Origin: Phragmites australis | Lineage: Eukaryota; Streptophyta; Magnoliopsida; Poales; Poaceae | Direction of reading: 5' to 3' | Assembly (NCBI RefSeq): GCF_958298935.1 | Contig: NC_084930.1 | Location: 27,874,001 to 27,938,000, forward strand | DNA: 64,000 bases | Shown: positions 1 through 12,100 of the stretch, in pieces | Layout of the letters: each line of letters opens with the position of its first letter | Position numbering within the stretch: position 1 is the first letter of the stretch | Notes under the pieces: model-generated | Told to the model about the DNA's origin: nothing | Database searches by the model: none | What the model saw: only the letters and a program-made list of their open reading frames with translations | Translations under genes and position numbers: made by a program

Positions 1-2555
1 ACTACCTTTTGCGATTCGTACTATTACTGTGAGCTTTACTAGGACGGACCGAGCATCTTGTGTTGCTTATTGTTCTTGCTTCGGATTGCTCGATCGATTG
101 ATGATTTACTTGCTGTACTTCTTGGTCTGGGCTTGTCAACCGGACCAGTTGAGAAGTTTGGTTGCATCCTTGTGCCTGACTGCGACTGTGCAGGATTACC
201 GCGTGGAAGGAGTTGTTTGCCGTTGAATTACAAGTGTTAAGTGTAGTTGTGTTCCTTGTGTGATAGTGAACTGGGTACAAATCACGAAGCGCAAGGCTTG
301 AGACATCGTTGAAGAATTTTCTCTTCTAGAGAAAAAATCTTGATTCTTGAAGCAATTTTTTTCTTCGTGACATGGGGAGTACAGTGTACTGGATTTTGTT
401 AGTTCCTCATAGGTGCGCTATCAATAAATTTTTCTATTTATAGGAACAAGATTGATGATTAGAAAGAGTGAATAGACGTCTTAACAAATTTCTTACGAAA
501 TCGATAACTTTCTCCTATTTGGATCATCCAATGCACCTCAAAACTCAAGCGGAAGAAAAAATAGAGAGAAACTTAACAAGAAAAAATCGAGTCAACACGA
601 CTTCACAGATGCATATGAACCATAGGTTCCATTTAAGATCAATCTATGTGTTTTAGCACTCAAAAGATTATAACTTGCAAAGAAACCAGAAAAGATAAAC
701 ACCAAGAACGAAACTCTCCAAGTTGATTGTCTAGAGGCAAGGGAATTCAAGACTCCATCATATAGGCGTGTGTATACGAATTTTATATCTCTAGCAACAA
801 AAAAATGACCTCACAAGATACTAAAATTTCAGCCAAAAAATCAAAACAAAAATCAAATCCGGAAACCGAAAAACTTGCATACTTGCAAGGGAACTAATAG
901 AGTGAAACTAGAAGGAGGTGAGCACAATAACATGAAGAAAAATAAACTTCATTGCAGCAGAGGTCAACCTTATTTTAGACAGATTACAAAGATTTTTTTC
1001 TCACAAAGCTCTCACCTAATACATAGGTTATGCACTCCTCTTCTTCACCTCTAAAATTCTAGCACAAGGCTCTCATATGGATGACATATGGGGCTCAAAA
1101 TGACTTATTCCCACTCTCCCATAGCCTACCCCTCTGTTTATAGGCCTAGAAAACTTGACTACTAAGTTTTCTAACTTGTTATCAAACTTGACCCCTCCAT
1201 TTTGGTCTGTAGTATACTCCTAGTTACCGCCGAGGTTATTTTGATTCATTTCTTGTTTTGTTCATCGAACAGTCATTGCGCCTTCACGATTTAGCTTCAT
1301 CTCGATGCAAGTTTCACGATGGTGTCACATATTCCTTCAATCCTCCTACGGTTTTGAGGCCCAACCCTGAAACCCTCTGCACGTTTCTCAAAGCGTGACT
1401 CGGCACTTGCTTACACCTTAAGCAAACGCTATGATGTCGACACGTGTACTCCGTCTTACGATCCTAACCATCGGCAAGTCTCTCCCGTTCCCGATCCCTC
1501 AGACCGCCTTGTCACTTGCACCGACATTCCTTTCATTTAACTTTGTTAACACGCCGTCTTCATCCTCCGTTTCATACTTTGCTTAACCTCCACGTGTACA
1601 ACTAGTATCACCCTTGGCTGCGCCCGACCTCCTTGATTGTAAGGCACCAAGCACCCGTTTAGCCTTGATCACTCGCCGTCGACCGTCAAGTTGTATCCGT
1701 CACCTGCACACCATGAGACAAGCAAACACATATCTCCAACTCCAATTCCAGTTAGTCTATAATCAATATGCTTAAATGAAATCCCAAATCAATTCAAATC
1801 ATATCAAAGCTCATGCAAAACCGAAGATCATCAAACTAAATAAATATCAATGTCATTCACTCATTATAAATAAACTAAGAAACAATTCAACTTTGTTTCT
1901 CACTATTACAACTGAATGGAAAGTGCAAGTGCTAACTTATTGGCTGAGTGTACATTTACTTGCCTGCCTGTTGATGAATGCTTTATGATAATTGATAACT
2001 CTAGCTTTCGATGATATCATAGAACGAAATGATGTCATGGCATAAATCTTGTTGTCCTTATAAATATAGTATCCATTCAACTTTTTTGAGAATCCATCTT
2101 CATAGACCATTGATGTGTCATACTGATTTCAGTGTTGAGCACATGGGGGGGGGGGTGTCCCACTAACCCATGGCAAAAAAAAAAAAGAGAGAAGAAAAAA
2201 TCTTGTTTGCTATGTGGTATACTTTTAGAGAGCATAAAAACATTTACCAAGCTATCATAATTCTCGTAGGAGATTGACATGATCAAGTAATAATACGGTG
2301 AAAAGACAGATGACTTTCTGATTGGTATGCTGTTTTGATACCCAATTAGACATGCTTTGCATTATTCTTTCAGACCTCATCGTTTAGTATAGCCTGTAGC
2401 TTTATCCAAAGCAATAATGATCATGCTGAATCTTTTATGCTACATGATACTACTAGTTGGTATAGGTACCTTTTCTGTTCGGTAAGTTACAGCTGTGAAA
2501 CCTAATCAAACTAATGCTGCAACTGACTTTGTTCTTCTGATTCTTGTTTCTGCAG
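1..2555. other. Repeat-like sequence, probably within intron 1 of the LIM gene
   Basis: No host exon could be recognised here. Plant two-LIM genes normally have a first exon encoding the first six zinc ligands of LIM1, and nothing like it is visible, so that exon probably lies left of the window. The sequence around 460-1750 reads like a long terminal repeat or other transposon debris (inference from texture only; no matching second copy seen). A G homopolymer lies at about 2146-2155 and an A-rich run at about 2176-2190. The last 200 bases form an ordinary AT-rich plant intron ending in a good acceptor at 2553-2555. Confidence 0.4.
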
Positions 2556-5500
2556 TTTAGTAATTATTGTTCCATCGAAGGTGTCTTGTACTGCAAGCCT
2601 CACTATGACCAGATATTGAAATCAACCGGCAGTTTGGAGAAAAGTTTCGAAGGTACTGAAGACAATCAATTGGGCTCGCATGTTTTATAGTTGTGTACTT
2701 GTTGAATTACAACTCTTATTCAATCATGAAATACATATGAAACTGTAATAGCTTCAATATCCATATCTAGTTAATCCACACCATTGTATGCCAAAAAAAA
2801 AGCGGTGTGGACTTTCTCTTTTTCGTCCTAGAAGTGTGGTTATTTTTGTAAATGAACAAAAGTGTGGTTAATTTTTAGCCCATAGAGCAAACCAGGTGTC
2901 TCTTTTTAGCATCGTTCTATGAATATTATACATACTCTAATGCCGGCCTCTACAAAATTACTGTTTTTTTGTCAGGTGTGGCCAGATCAGCTAAGTCAGA
3001 AAAATCAAATGGACATAAGGTATTTTGAGTTTCTGAAGGGCGCCTTTTGTGTTGTTGAAGCATGCGCCTTGTATGCAAACTGTTTGGCTGATGCTGCAAT
3101 ATACATAAACATTTATATCCATTTCTTCTGTATTTTCCAACATGCAGGGCCAGCAAAACAGTAGATTTTCTAGCATGTTTGTGGGCACACAAGAGAAGTG
3201 TGTCGTCTGTAACAAGACTGTGTACCCTCTTGAAAAGGTCAGTATTATTTAGTCTTCCTGATCTGTGCTACTTGAATAAATATTATAAACCAACACCTGT
3301 TCTAGGAATAAAGCACAATTTACTTCTATTTATACTGGCTGACAATTATTCATGTCTGTTAAGTGTATGGGGTACTCTGGTTAGTTTCATCATCTTGCTA
3401 GCTCTAAAGTTCATCAGAAGCCTAATTCGGCTACAACTGCAGATGTAATGAAACCTGTAAATTTCCATAACAATTTCAATTTGCAGGATAGACGTATCTG
3501 ATGCAGTTTTTCTCCATGCAGGTAGCATGTAGCAAAAAACTTATCTAGAATTTGATATCTTCTCCCGTCAAAATAAATAAATAAATAAATTTGATGTCTT
3601 CTCCACGAGCCAAAAAATGTTATGTTAAGCCAAAAGTATGTAGTTGAGACTTCAGTGACCTTTTCTAATGTAGTGCGTATGTGTGGAAGTGTTAGAATAA
3701 TTTTTATCAGCCTCTGTCTCAGTGCACAATTTAAGGGAACATTTACAGCATGCAAATATGTTTTTATTGGTGGTATATTTGGGCTCTGAATGTTTTCTTT
3801 TGTTTTTTCAATCACATTACTCCAGGAACTTTTTGCATCTATCTTCAGCTACTGTATAATGCAAGGTGAGGATTGCTAAACTTGAATTCTTTTTTTCTTT
3901 TTGTTGCAGGTTGGTCTTAATGAAAGCTCGTATCATAAATCATGCTTCCGTTGCACCCATGGTGGTTGTACGCTTAGTCCATCCAACCATATCACGCATG
4001 AAGGCAAACTTTATTGCAAGACCCACCATTCTCAGCTGTTCATGGTTAAGGGAGATTTCAGTCAGTTTGAGGAGAACTCTGGGAATGCAGAAGTGGCTAC
4101 TGAGAAACAACCAGAAACAGAAGAAACCACGAAGAACCCAGGTCAAGGTGATGAACTCACGGAGAAACCATTGGAAAGCGAGCCTACAGCTGAAAAATCA
4201 TCACAAAACTATGTTGCAGCTGAAAAACAATTGCAAAGTAGCATTGGTGTCACAGAACCATCTGAAAGCACTACATCAGCAGAAAGCGAAAGAGTTGCTG
4301 AGAGTGAGTCAAAGAGTTATGTTGTCAGCAAGCCATCAGAAAGTAGTGTAGAAGAGTCACAGCAGAACAGTGTGGTTGATGTAAAGCCATCAGGAAGCAG
4401 TGCAGCCATAAGAAAATCATGGCAACGCAGTCTTCGCACAGATAAACCGTTAGTGAGTAGTACAACCTCTGAAAAGCCATCACTGAGCAGTACTGCCATT
4501 GAGAAGCCATCATCAAGTAATGGGGTTGATGTGAAACAGTCTGAAAGCAGCACGGTAGTAAAAAAGTCATGGCAACGGAGTTTAGCTACTGAGAATCCAC
4601 CGCAGAGCATTTTACCATTGGAAAATCCATCAGCGACCAGTGTAGATGATGCTAAGCTATCAGAAAGCAGCAAAGTGATAAAAAAACCATGGCAACGCAT
4701 TGTGGCTGCTGAGAAGCAAATACAGAACAGTGGCCCAATTGAGAAGTCACAGAAGAGTGTACCTACTGAGAAGGCATCACCGACGGCTGATATGAAGCCA
4801 TTAGAAAGCACCACGGAAGTTAAAAGGTCATGGGAGCGTAGGGTGTTCAATCATAAGCCATTGAAGAGCAATGTAGATGATACTGAGAAACCATCTGCAA
4901 GCAGTATGGTTGATGTGAAGCCAGCGGAAACCAGTACTGTAGCCCCTGTGCCACAGCAACACACCGAAACCATTGAGAAACCTTCAGAGACCAGTGCAGA
5001 TGATGCAAAGAGTGCAGACGATGCGAAGCCATCAGAGAACACTGCAGCAGCAGTTAAAAAGTCATGGCAACACAATATAGGCACTGAGAAGCAACTCCAT
5101 AGCAGTGCAGTTGATGCAAAGACAATTGAAAGTAGTGGAACTGTCAAAAGGCTGTGGCAGCGCAGTGTTGCAACTGAGAAGCAATCACAAAGTGGTGCCG
5201 CAGTTGTGACACCATCACAAAGCAGTGTAGCTGTCTCCAAGCCATTCCAGAGCAACATGGCTGGGAAAAAGACATGGCAAAGAAGTGTGGCTCCAGAAAA
5301 ACAGCCTATGGCTAGCAATAAGCCATTGCAAAGCAAGACGGTTCTCGAGAGTCCCCTCGAAAGCAAGACAGTTGATGAGAAAATGTCGCAAAGCAGTGTA
5401 CCTACTGAGGAACCACGGCAAGTCACTTTGGCCACTGAAAACAAGTCGCAGATCAGGAAAGATACAAAAAAGAGCGGGCCGTCAGCAACATGTGAGACAG

Positions 5501-7536
5501 CCGAAGCACCATCACTTGCTGCAAATATATTACAAGGTGATGTTTCCACAGAAAAACCATCGCAAACTGACATGCCTACCATGGCACCAAGTCAGATCCC
5601 TGAGCCTACTGAAAAGCCATCAGAAAGTGTGGTTAAAACTGAGAAGTCACCAGCGAATGACACTGCTGCTGAGAAACTACCTCAAAGCAGTGTCACCGAG
5701 AAGATAGAAAGTGTAGCAGCCACATTCAAGCCATCTCAAAGTGATACAGCCCATCAGATAATCTCAGAGAGGAAGATGGCAACTGAGAAAATATTGGAAA
5801 GTGCCATGGCTGCAGAGAAGCCACCTCCAAGTGATTTGATCACTGAGAAGCCATCAGTACAAGATACTGCAGATGAGCCAGTACAAACTAATGAACGGTC
5901 TGAGCAGACTGAAGAGGCTGTTGAGAAGCCACCTCAAAGTGAAGGGATTGCCGAGGACACGTCACGGAGTGAAATATCTCTTGAGACTCTAAATGATGCC
6001 ACCGTCGTGAAGACACTAGAGTCTGAAAGTGATGCCACTTCTGGCAAATCAACCATGGATCCATCAGAATATGAAGGGCTTTCATCTAGTGATAATTCTT
6101 CAGACTCTCAAAGCAATCCAAATGCTGAGCAGCCATTAGAACCTAAAGGCATTGTGGCTGAGAAGGCAGCTGACCAGATAGTGGAATCAGAAAATGATGC
6201 GGTTGCTGAGCACTCATCAGAGCTTCAAGGCGTTGCACCTGGTGAGGTTCCAAAGGAGCAACCATCAGAATACCAGAAGGATGCCACTATGGGGCAGCCA
6301 CTGGAACCTCAACATGAAGAAGATCCTGGGAATCCACGAGAGCCTGTTGATGATTCAACCGCCAAGGACTCATCGGAGCCTGAAAGTGACATAGCTGCTG
6401 AACAGCCAGCAGAATCGCAAAATGATGCAGGTCAGTCAGCGGGACAGTCATCAGAAGTACATCAAGGTGGTATGGCTAGTGAGCCTTCTGGGCTTCAAAC
6501 CAATGCAGCTGCTGATAAACTGTCAGCGCAGCCATCAGAGCCGGAGAGCAATGCATCTCTTGATAAGCCATCAGAGTCTCAAACTGATGCAACTACCATG
6601 GAGCCACCAGAGCCTCAAATTGATGCTGCTCTTGATAAGCCAACTGATCAGCCATTGGAACCTCAAGATGATGCATCTGTTGAGAAGCCATCTGGAAATG
6701 AAAGGGGTGATGTTTCTGAGAAACCGTCAGAAGGCAGCTCAGCTACTGACACACTGCCTGTACAGGGCTGCATTTCTGATGAGACACAACATCAGAGCAA
6801 TGCACCCATAGAAACACCATCAGGAAGTGACACAGTTGTTGAGGATTCAACAAGCGAAGAAGAAAGGAGCAGTAAACCAGCAGAGGAAAGCACAGATCTT
6901 GAGAAGCCATCTGAGGAAGAAGAGGCGAGTGCCAAGCCATCAGAGGACATTTTAACTTCTGAGAAGCCATTGGAGGAAGGCGAGGCAAATGTGGAGCCAT
7001 CAGAAGACAATGCTGCTCTTGGGAAACCACTGGAGAAAGAAGAGATTGGTGCCAAGCCATCCGAGGACATTTTGGTTCCCGAGAAGCCATTGGAGGAAGG
7101 CAAGGCAACTGCGGAGTCATCAGAAGACAGTGCTGCTCTTGGAGAACCAAAAGAGGAAGATGAGGTGAGTGCCAAGCCATCGGAGGACAGTGTGGCTGTT
7201 GAGAAGCCATTGGAGGAAAGCGAGGTAAATGCGGAGCCATCAGAAGACAATGCTGCTCTTGGGAAACCATTGGAGGAAGGCAAGACAATTGCCAAGCCAT
7301 CCGAAGACAGTGTGCCTCTTGAGAAGCCACTGGAGAAAGAAGATGACAGTGTCAAGCCATCCGAGGGGGTTGATGCTCTTGAGAAGTCAGCCAGTGACAA
7401 GCCATCAGAGGAACAGGGCGTGGCTAGCGAGAAGCTGTCTCACGACGACGCTGTCGTCGAGGCGCCATCGCAAGATGACACAGACACGGCCAGTGACAAG
7501 CCCTCATCTACAGCAGACACCCTTGAAACTGCCTGA
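2556..7536 (+). CDS. Two-LIM-domain protein with giant repetitive C-terminal tail (first exon missing)
   Basis: Plant LIM proteins bind and bundle actin filaments and also occur in nuclei. Four exons are visible: 2556-2652, 2976-3019, 3148-3237 and 3910-7536, with GT/AG borders and consistent phase, giving 1285 codons before TGA. Exon 2556-2652 holds the end of LIM1 (VLYCKPHYDQ). LIM2 spans the last two exons, with CVVC, YHKSCFRC and YCKTHH supplying its zinc ligands. The intron positions match ordinary plant LIM genes. The oddity is the last exon: normal family members are about 200 residues and stop shortly after LIM2, but here about 1150 residues rich in Glu, Lys, Pro and Ser follow without a stop. 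The tail carries seven W-Q-R modules (about 4410-5290) and eight 20-residue acidic repeats (6901-7380). It looks disordered and has no recognisable domain. The start codon is outside the window. Confidence 0.9.
4411..5289 (+). repeat. Seven dispersed K-K-S-W-Q-R-S modules in the LIM tail
   Basis: Within the last LIM exon a short basic, tryptophan-containing motif recurs at about 4411, 4561, 4681, 4822, 5056, 5146 and 5266. Typical forms are KKSWQRSLATE, KRSWERRV and KKTWQRSVAPE. Tryptophan is otherwise almost absent from this Ser/Glu/Pro-rich region, so the motif stands out as selected rather than as general drift of the repeat. Confidence 0.8.
6901..7380 (+). repeat. Eight in-frame 60-bp repeats in the LIM tail
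   Basis: Eight consecutive units of exactly 60 bases encode 20-residue repeats of the pattern EKPLEE-x6-PSED-x4. Alternate units resemble each other more than their neighbours do (units beginning EKP against those beginning GKP or GEP), so the array probably grew as a 120-bp dimer. Copies keep frame and differ by substitutions only. Confidence 0.85.
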
Positions 7537-8394
7537 GACAGCAGTTAGCCGGTTACATTTAGTTAGCAACAGTTTTTAACAGAGTGTGGATCGAATACTA
7601 CTGTTGATATTTATGTGTGGCTTTTGTTTGTTTTTGCTCTGTAAAATGCTTGAGTTGTAAAATTTGAGGGAAAGATACTATGGATATTGATTTGATTTGT
7701 TTACAAGCAATAATCCCTTCCCCCCTTTGTTGGGAGGAGGATACTATTGAGGTTACACATAGGATTTGTGTGCGGTTTGATTCTTTGCTGCTGCTATTTT
7801 TGTAATTTGTAAATGGTTTGATACAAATTATTCTGTTTGCACATTATTTGGTTGTATGATATGTCTAGTTGCTTGTGATTTTGCTTTCTGATGAAAATTC
7901 AGGGATATTCACCTTTTGTTAAGTTGTTACTGTGAATTCCTTGAAAAAAAATAGAAAGTTGCCACTGTGCATCACTGATGAGGTAATATGTAGAATCCTC
8001 TTAAAACACGAAAATTTCATTAGGGTATGTGGATTTATATTTTATTAGAATTGTGTATTTATGTTAAGATTCGTACATAATGATAGGTGAAAAAAATTAT
8101 AAAGTAAATGAGAAAATTAAGGAATAGATGAGTATCGATGAGAGATGGAACGTCGAGATTGACAAAAAAATTTGCTGATTTGCCACTCTTAATAAATATT
8201 AATTACTCACTGAGACTGAGATATAAACTAATCTAAATCTATGCAACTGTATCCAGATAACAAATTAGCTGTCACTCTATATTAAGAGTGGCAAATATGC
8301 AAATCTCTGCCGTGCGTGTACAGTGCATGAGGAGTTGCTTCTCCCTCTTAAATCCCAACGAAGCGGCGAGGGGACAAGGCGGGAGGGGTTTCCG
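7537..8394. other. LIM 3' region and polymerase lambda upstream region
   Basis: This AT-rich stretch holds the presumed 3' untranslated region of the LIM gene (an AATAAT-like signal near 7709) and the upstream region of the polymerase lambda remnant. A small foldback sits at 8178-8296. No other gene is seen. Confidence 0.5.
8178..8296. repeat. Foldback with perfect 17-bp inverted ends
   Basis: ATTTGCCACTCTTAATA at 8178-8194 is the exact reverse complement of TATTAAGAGTGGCAAAT at 8280-8296. The pair bounds 119 bp about 100 bp upstream of the polymerase lambda start codon. The size and perfect ends suggest a very short MITE or MITE-like foldback. No clear target-site duplication was identified. 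Confidence 0.6.
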
Positions 8395-9165
8395 ATGGCG
8401 AGGAAGCGGAAGCCCGCCCGGGCGGCGGCGCGGGATCCTGACGGCATGTTCCGCGGCGTCTCCGCCTTCGTCGTCTCCCACGCCGTGCAGCCTCGCCGCC
8501 TCGAGGCCGCGCTCTCCCCCAAGCATCTCAACACTCTGCTCTCGTTGGGGTCTCCAGCTGTGCTTAGGCCTTTTGAGGTTGGCGCAGGTGTGGAAGCAGA
8601 GGCTGGTGCAGATGGGGGCCCGCATCGTGGAGAAGCTCGCGAAAGGCGCGCCGGCGGTCAACCACGTGCTGGCCATGGACGCCAAGGCGCTGCTCCGGGA
8701 GCTCGACGCCGCCTGGCTCCACCGCTTCCGCGGGGTAATCGCTTCTCGCTCTCACCCACTATGTCAAAACCCTAGCCTCCGCTGCGCAAGCTTGTGCGTG
8801 TACGGACATCTGCATTTGGATTTTGGCGATCTCATTGCCGCATTGAGCTGTTAAGGCTTCAATTATGGAGAGATTTTTGTGATAAGTCAGAAATTGCCAT
8901 TTATGGATTGAATATTTTGATTTCAGAGTGTGGTGTCCTTTGAGTGGCTGGAGGAGTGCTTCAAGGCCGGAGAGAGGCTGCCCGAGTACAAGTTTGCGAT
9001 CAACTATGAAGAGGAATTTAAGCCGAAGAAGGCGGCTATCACCGGAGATTCATGTGCGTCACAGCCTGCAAAAAACAGCAAGATGTCTTCTAAGGATCCT
9101 GGGGATCACAAGGGAACTAGAACAGAGGAGGAGCAAGTTACTGGAGGGCATCCAGATGCAAGTGC
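8395..9165 (+). pseudogene. POLL: Polymerase lambda 5' part: BRCT domain and linker
   Basis: ATG at 8395 opens a basic N-terminus (MARKRKPARAA, a likely nuclear signal) followed by the BRCT start DGMFRGVSAFVVSH. Exon 8588-8734 continues with VWKQRLVQMGARI and exon 8927 onward with SVVSFEWLEECFKAGERLPEY, the typical tryptophan-containing end of a BRCT fold. The first exon should end at 8505 (phase 0), but the next bases are GC rather than GT, so the donor looks lost or is non-canonical. Exon 8588-8734 has normal AG and GT borders. The reading frame runs to 9165, where the Copia element begins. Confidence 0.88.
9161..9165. repeat. Target-site duplication AGTGC, left copy
   Basis: AGTGC at 9161-9165 is repeated at 13741-13745 on the other side of the Copia element. 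Keeping only one copy restores the polymerase lambda reading frame exactly (Asp-Ala-Ser-Ala, then His-Val). Confidence 0.85.
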
Positions 9166-12100
9166 GGTTAGCGTAATCGTTAAATGTCAGTTAGTTTAAT
9201 TTTTTGTTTCTATATGGTTTCCAACAGTACATCGGTCACTACAGCAACAGCATGTCGGTTACTATGCCTATATAATGGGCTGAACCTTTGGTTGTAAGTA
9301 TGCCTTGGATGTTTTAAATATATCCAATGTATACTCATGTGTTCTTTTAACCCATCTTTTGTAGGATTGAATTTAATCTCGATGATATCGGCTCTTACGA
9401 GTGGTACATCTCTAAATCCCCCTCAGCACTTCAACCGCCGCTGCTCCCTATTGTTGCCGTCGCATGGTGCTGAAGGCTATCCACCACGTCGTGTCCCAAG
9501 AGATGATCGACACACTTGCTATCAAAACGAGCACCAAGCAAGCCTATGACGCCATCAAATCGATACGTGTCGGCGACAATCGTGTTCGTAAGGCCTTGGC
9601 ACAATAGCTGTAGAAGGAATTCGAGGCAATCTCGTTCCGTGACGGGGAGACGATTGACGATTTCCCGATGCGTCTCTTCGGCTTGGTCACCAACCTCACC
9701 ACGCTTGGAGAAACGATGGAAGAAAAGAATGTGGTAGAAAAATATCTGCGTGTAGTCTCCAAGAAATTTTCGCAGATTACTTTGTCCATTGAGACTCTTC
9801 TGGATCTCTCGACACTCACGCTGGAGGAAGTGATTGGGAGGTTAAAGGTGGTGGAAGATCATCTCCATCCGAACTAATCCCTTGTCGTCGACGGAAAGCT
9901 CCTCCTCACCGAGGGGCAATGGCTCGCGCGCATGAAGGAGCAAAAGCAGGGCGAAGGGTCCTTGAGCAGCGGCAATGCTCATCACCGTGCAGCGCACCGC
10001 AAAAGAAAGGGGGAGGCGACGACTCCGATGGCAAGGAGGCCGCGCACGATCTCTCCCACAACAAGTGTTGCAATTGCGACCGCTATGGCCACTGAGCCAA
10101 GTGTTGTCGTTCGCCCACAAAGGAGCAAGCGCAAGCTTATTTGGTCCAGGGCGAGGAGCAAGAAGATGAGCCTGCACTTTTGATGGCGCAGGTGTGCGCA
10201 CTCAGTGATGTGCAGGAGCCACCACCAAGCCACGTCCACCTCGATAAGCCGCGCGCGCAAGTCCACCTTGGTGCCAGCGACGACAACGACCACCTGGAGG
10301 GCTGGTACTTTGACACCAGCGTCACCAGCTATATGCAGGACGCCATGATGTCTTCACCAAGCTCGATCGAGGTGTGGTGGGCTCCGTCCGTTTCGGAGAT
10401 GGCTCGGTGGTCGACATCCGTGGCTATGCACCATCATGTTCACCAGGAAGAACAGAGAGCAAAAGGCACTCTCCAACGTCTACTTCATCCCATGACTAAA
10501 GAACAACATTACCACCATGGGCTAACTGGATGAGGGCTGATCCAAGGTGTTGATCGAGGATGACGTCTTGCGGATCTGGGACTGCCAGTGCCGCCTTACC
10601 AAAGTTCATCCCAGGTGCAACCGGCTGTGCATCCTACACCTTGATGTTACCATCCCATCTGTCTCGCGGCGCGCCACGATGAGAGCACTTGGCGGTGGCA
10701 TACGTGCTACGGCCACATAAGCTTCGACGCACTCTGACGGCTGGTGCGCCATGAGATGGTGCGAGGTCTGCCGCAGCTAGAGCACATCGAGTAGCTGTGC
10801 GACACATGCGTCACCACCAAGCATCCCTAAGCTCCGTTCCCATCACAGGCCAAGTATCGGACGAAAGAGCACCTCAACCTCATCCATGGAGATCTTTGCG
10901 ACCCCATCATGGTGGCGACACTAGGTGGACGCCATTTCTTCCTGCTGATGGTGGATGATGCCAGCCACTATATGTGGCTGACGCTCCTGGCTGCGAAGAG
11001 TGATGCAAGAGTGGAAATCAAGACAATTCAGGCAGAGGCGGAGGTGAAGAGAGGTCGAAAGCTTCACATCCTCCACATCGACAACGCTGGCGAATTCACG
11101 TCCATTGAAGTCACATGCCATTGCGTGGATCACAGCTTCCAGTGACACTTCTCCGCATCATATAGCCCACAACAGAACGACGTGATGGAGAGGCGCAATC
11201 AGTCAATCGTCGCGACAACGCGTGCACTCCTGAAACAGAGGAGCATGCCGGCGGAGTTTTGGAAAGAGGTGGTGAGCACCACCATCTTCCTGCTCAATCA
11301 CGCACCGACAAAGAGCTTGGATGGCATGACACCGTTCGAGGCGTGGCATGGCTGGAAGCCGGCGGTGAACTTCTTGCACACCTTCAGCCATCTGGCGTAT
11401 GTCAAGGAGGCGCGACCATATCTGCGAAAGCTTGATGACAGGAGCACGCCCTGTGTCTTCATTGGCTATGAGTGTGGCATGAAGGCGTACCGCCTTTATG
11501 ACCCAAGCACTAAGTGCGTCCGTGTGTCGTGAGATGTGATGTTTGACAGGGACGCTAGATGGAGCTGGGAGGCGGATGTAGCTAGAAGCGTGGCTTTGTC
11601 GAGCGAGTTCGTTGTGGAGTTCATGGTGAGTCAAGTCCATCTCCCGACGGTTGACGAGCCGACCTTAGCCAGAAGGAACACCGGCAACGGAACCACCTGC
11701 ACCAAGTCCAGCGGCGGTCAATGTGACGCCCAGAACGCTGAGCGGCGAATCTACCAGGGAGATAGACTTCTTCATGGAACCACCAAATGATAGCGCCAAG
11801 CTCGATGCAGACCACGACGATAGCCCAGTATGCTTCTGCATCGTCGACAAGCTGCTCGGCCGTGGGGGAGCTCCGGTGGGATACTCTACCCGTGTCCTGG
11901 ATGACGTCGAGCTGCACCTGGTGAGCGCAAGAGAGTCTAGCTCCTTCGTCGAGGTGGAACGCAACGCGACATGGTGAGCAGCAATGCTGGAAGGGATAAA
12001 GTCCGTCGAGGAGAATGAGAGATGGATGTTGGTGGAGCTGCCACATGGACACCACCCAATCGGGCTCAAATGGGTGTTCAAGCTCAAGAAAGACAAAGCC

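Noticed and set aside
4317..7400. Several long minus-strand open frames (up to 243 codons) opposite the LIM tail
   Set aside because: They mirror the repeat-biased coding strand, contain no domain and lack splice or promoter support; they are shadows of the repetitive exon.
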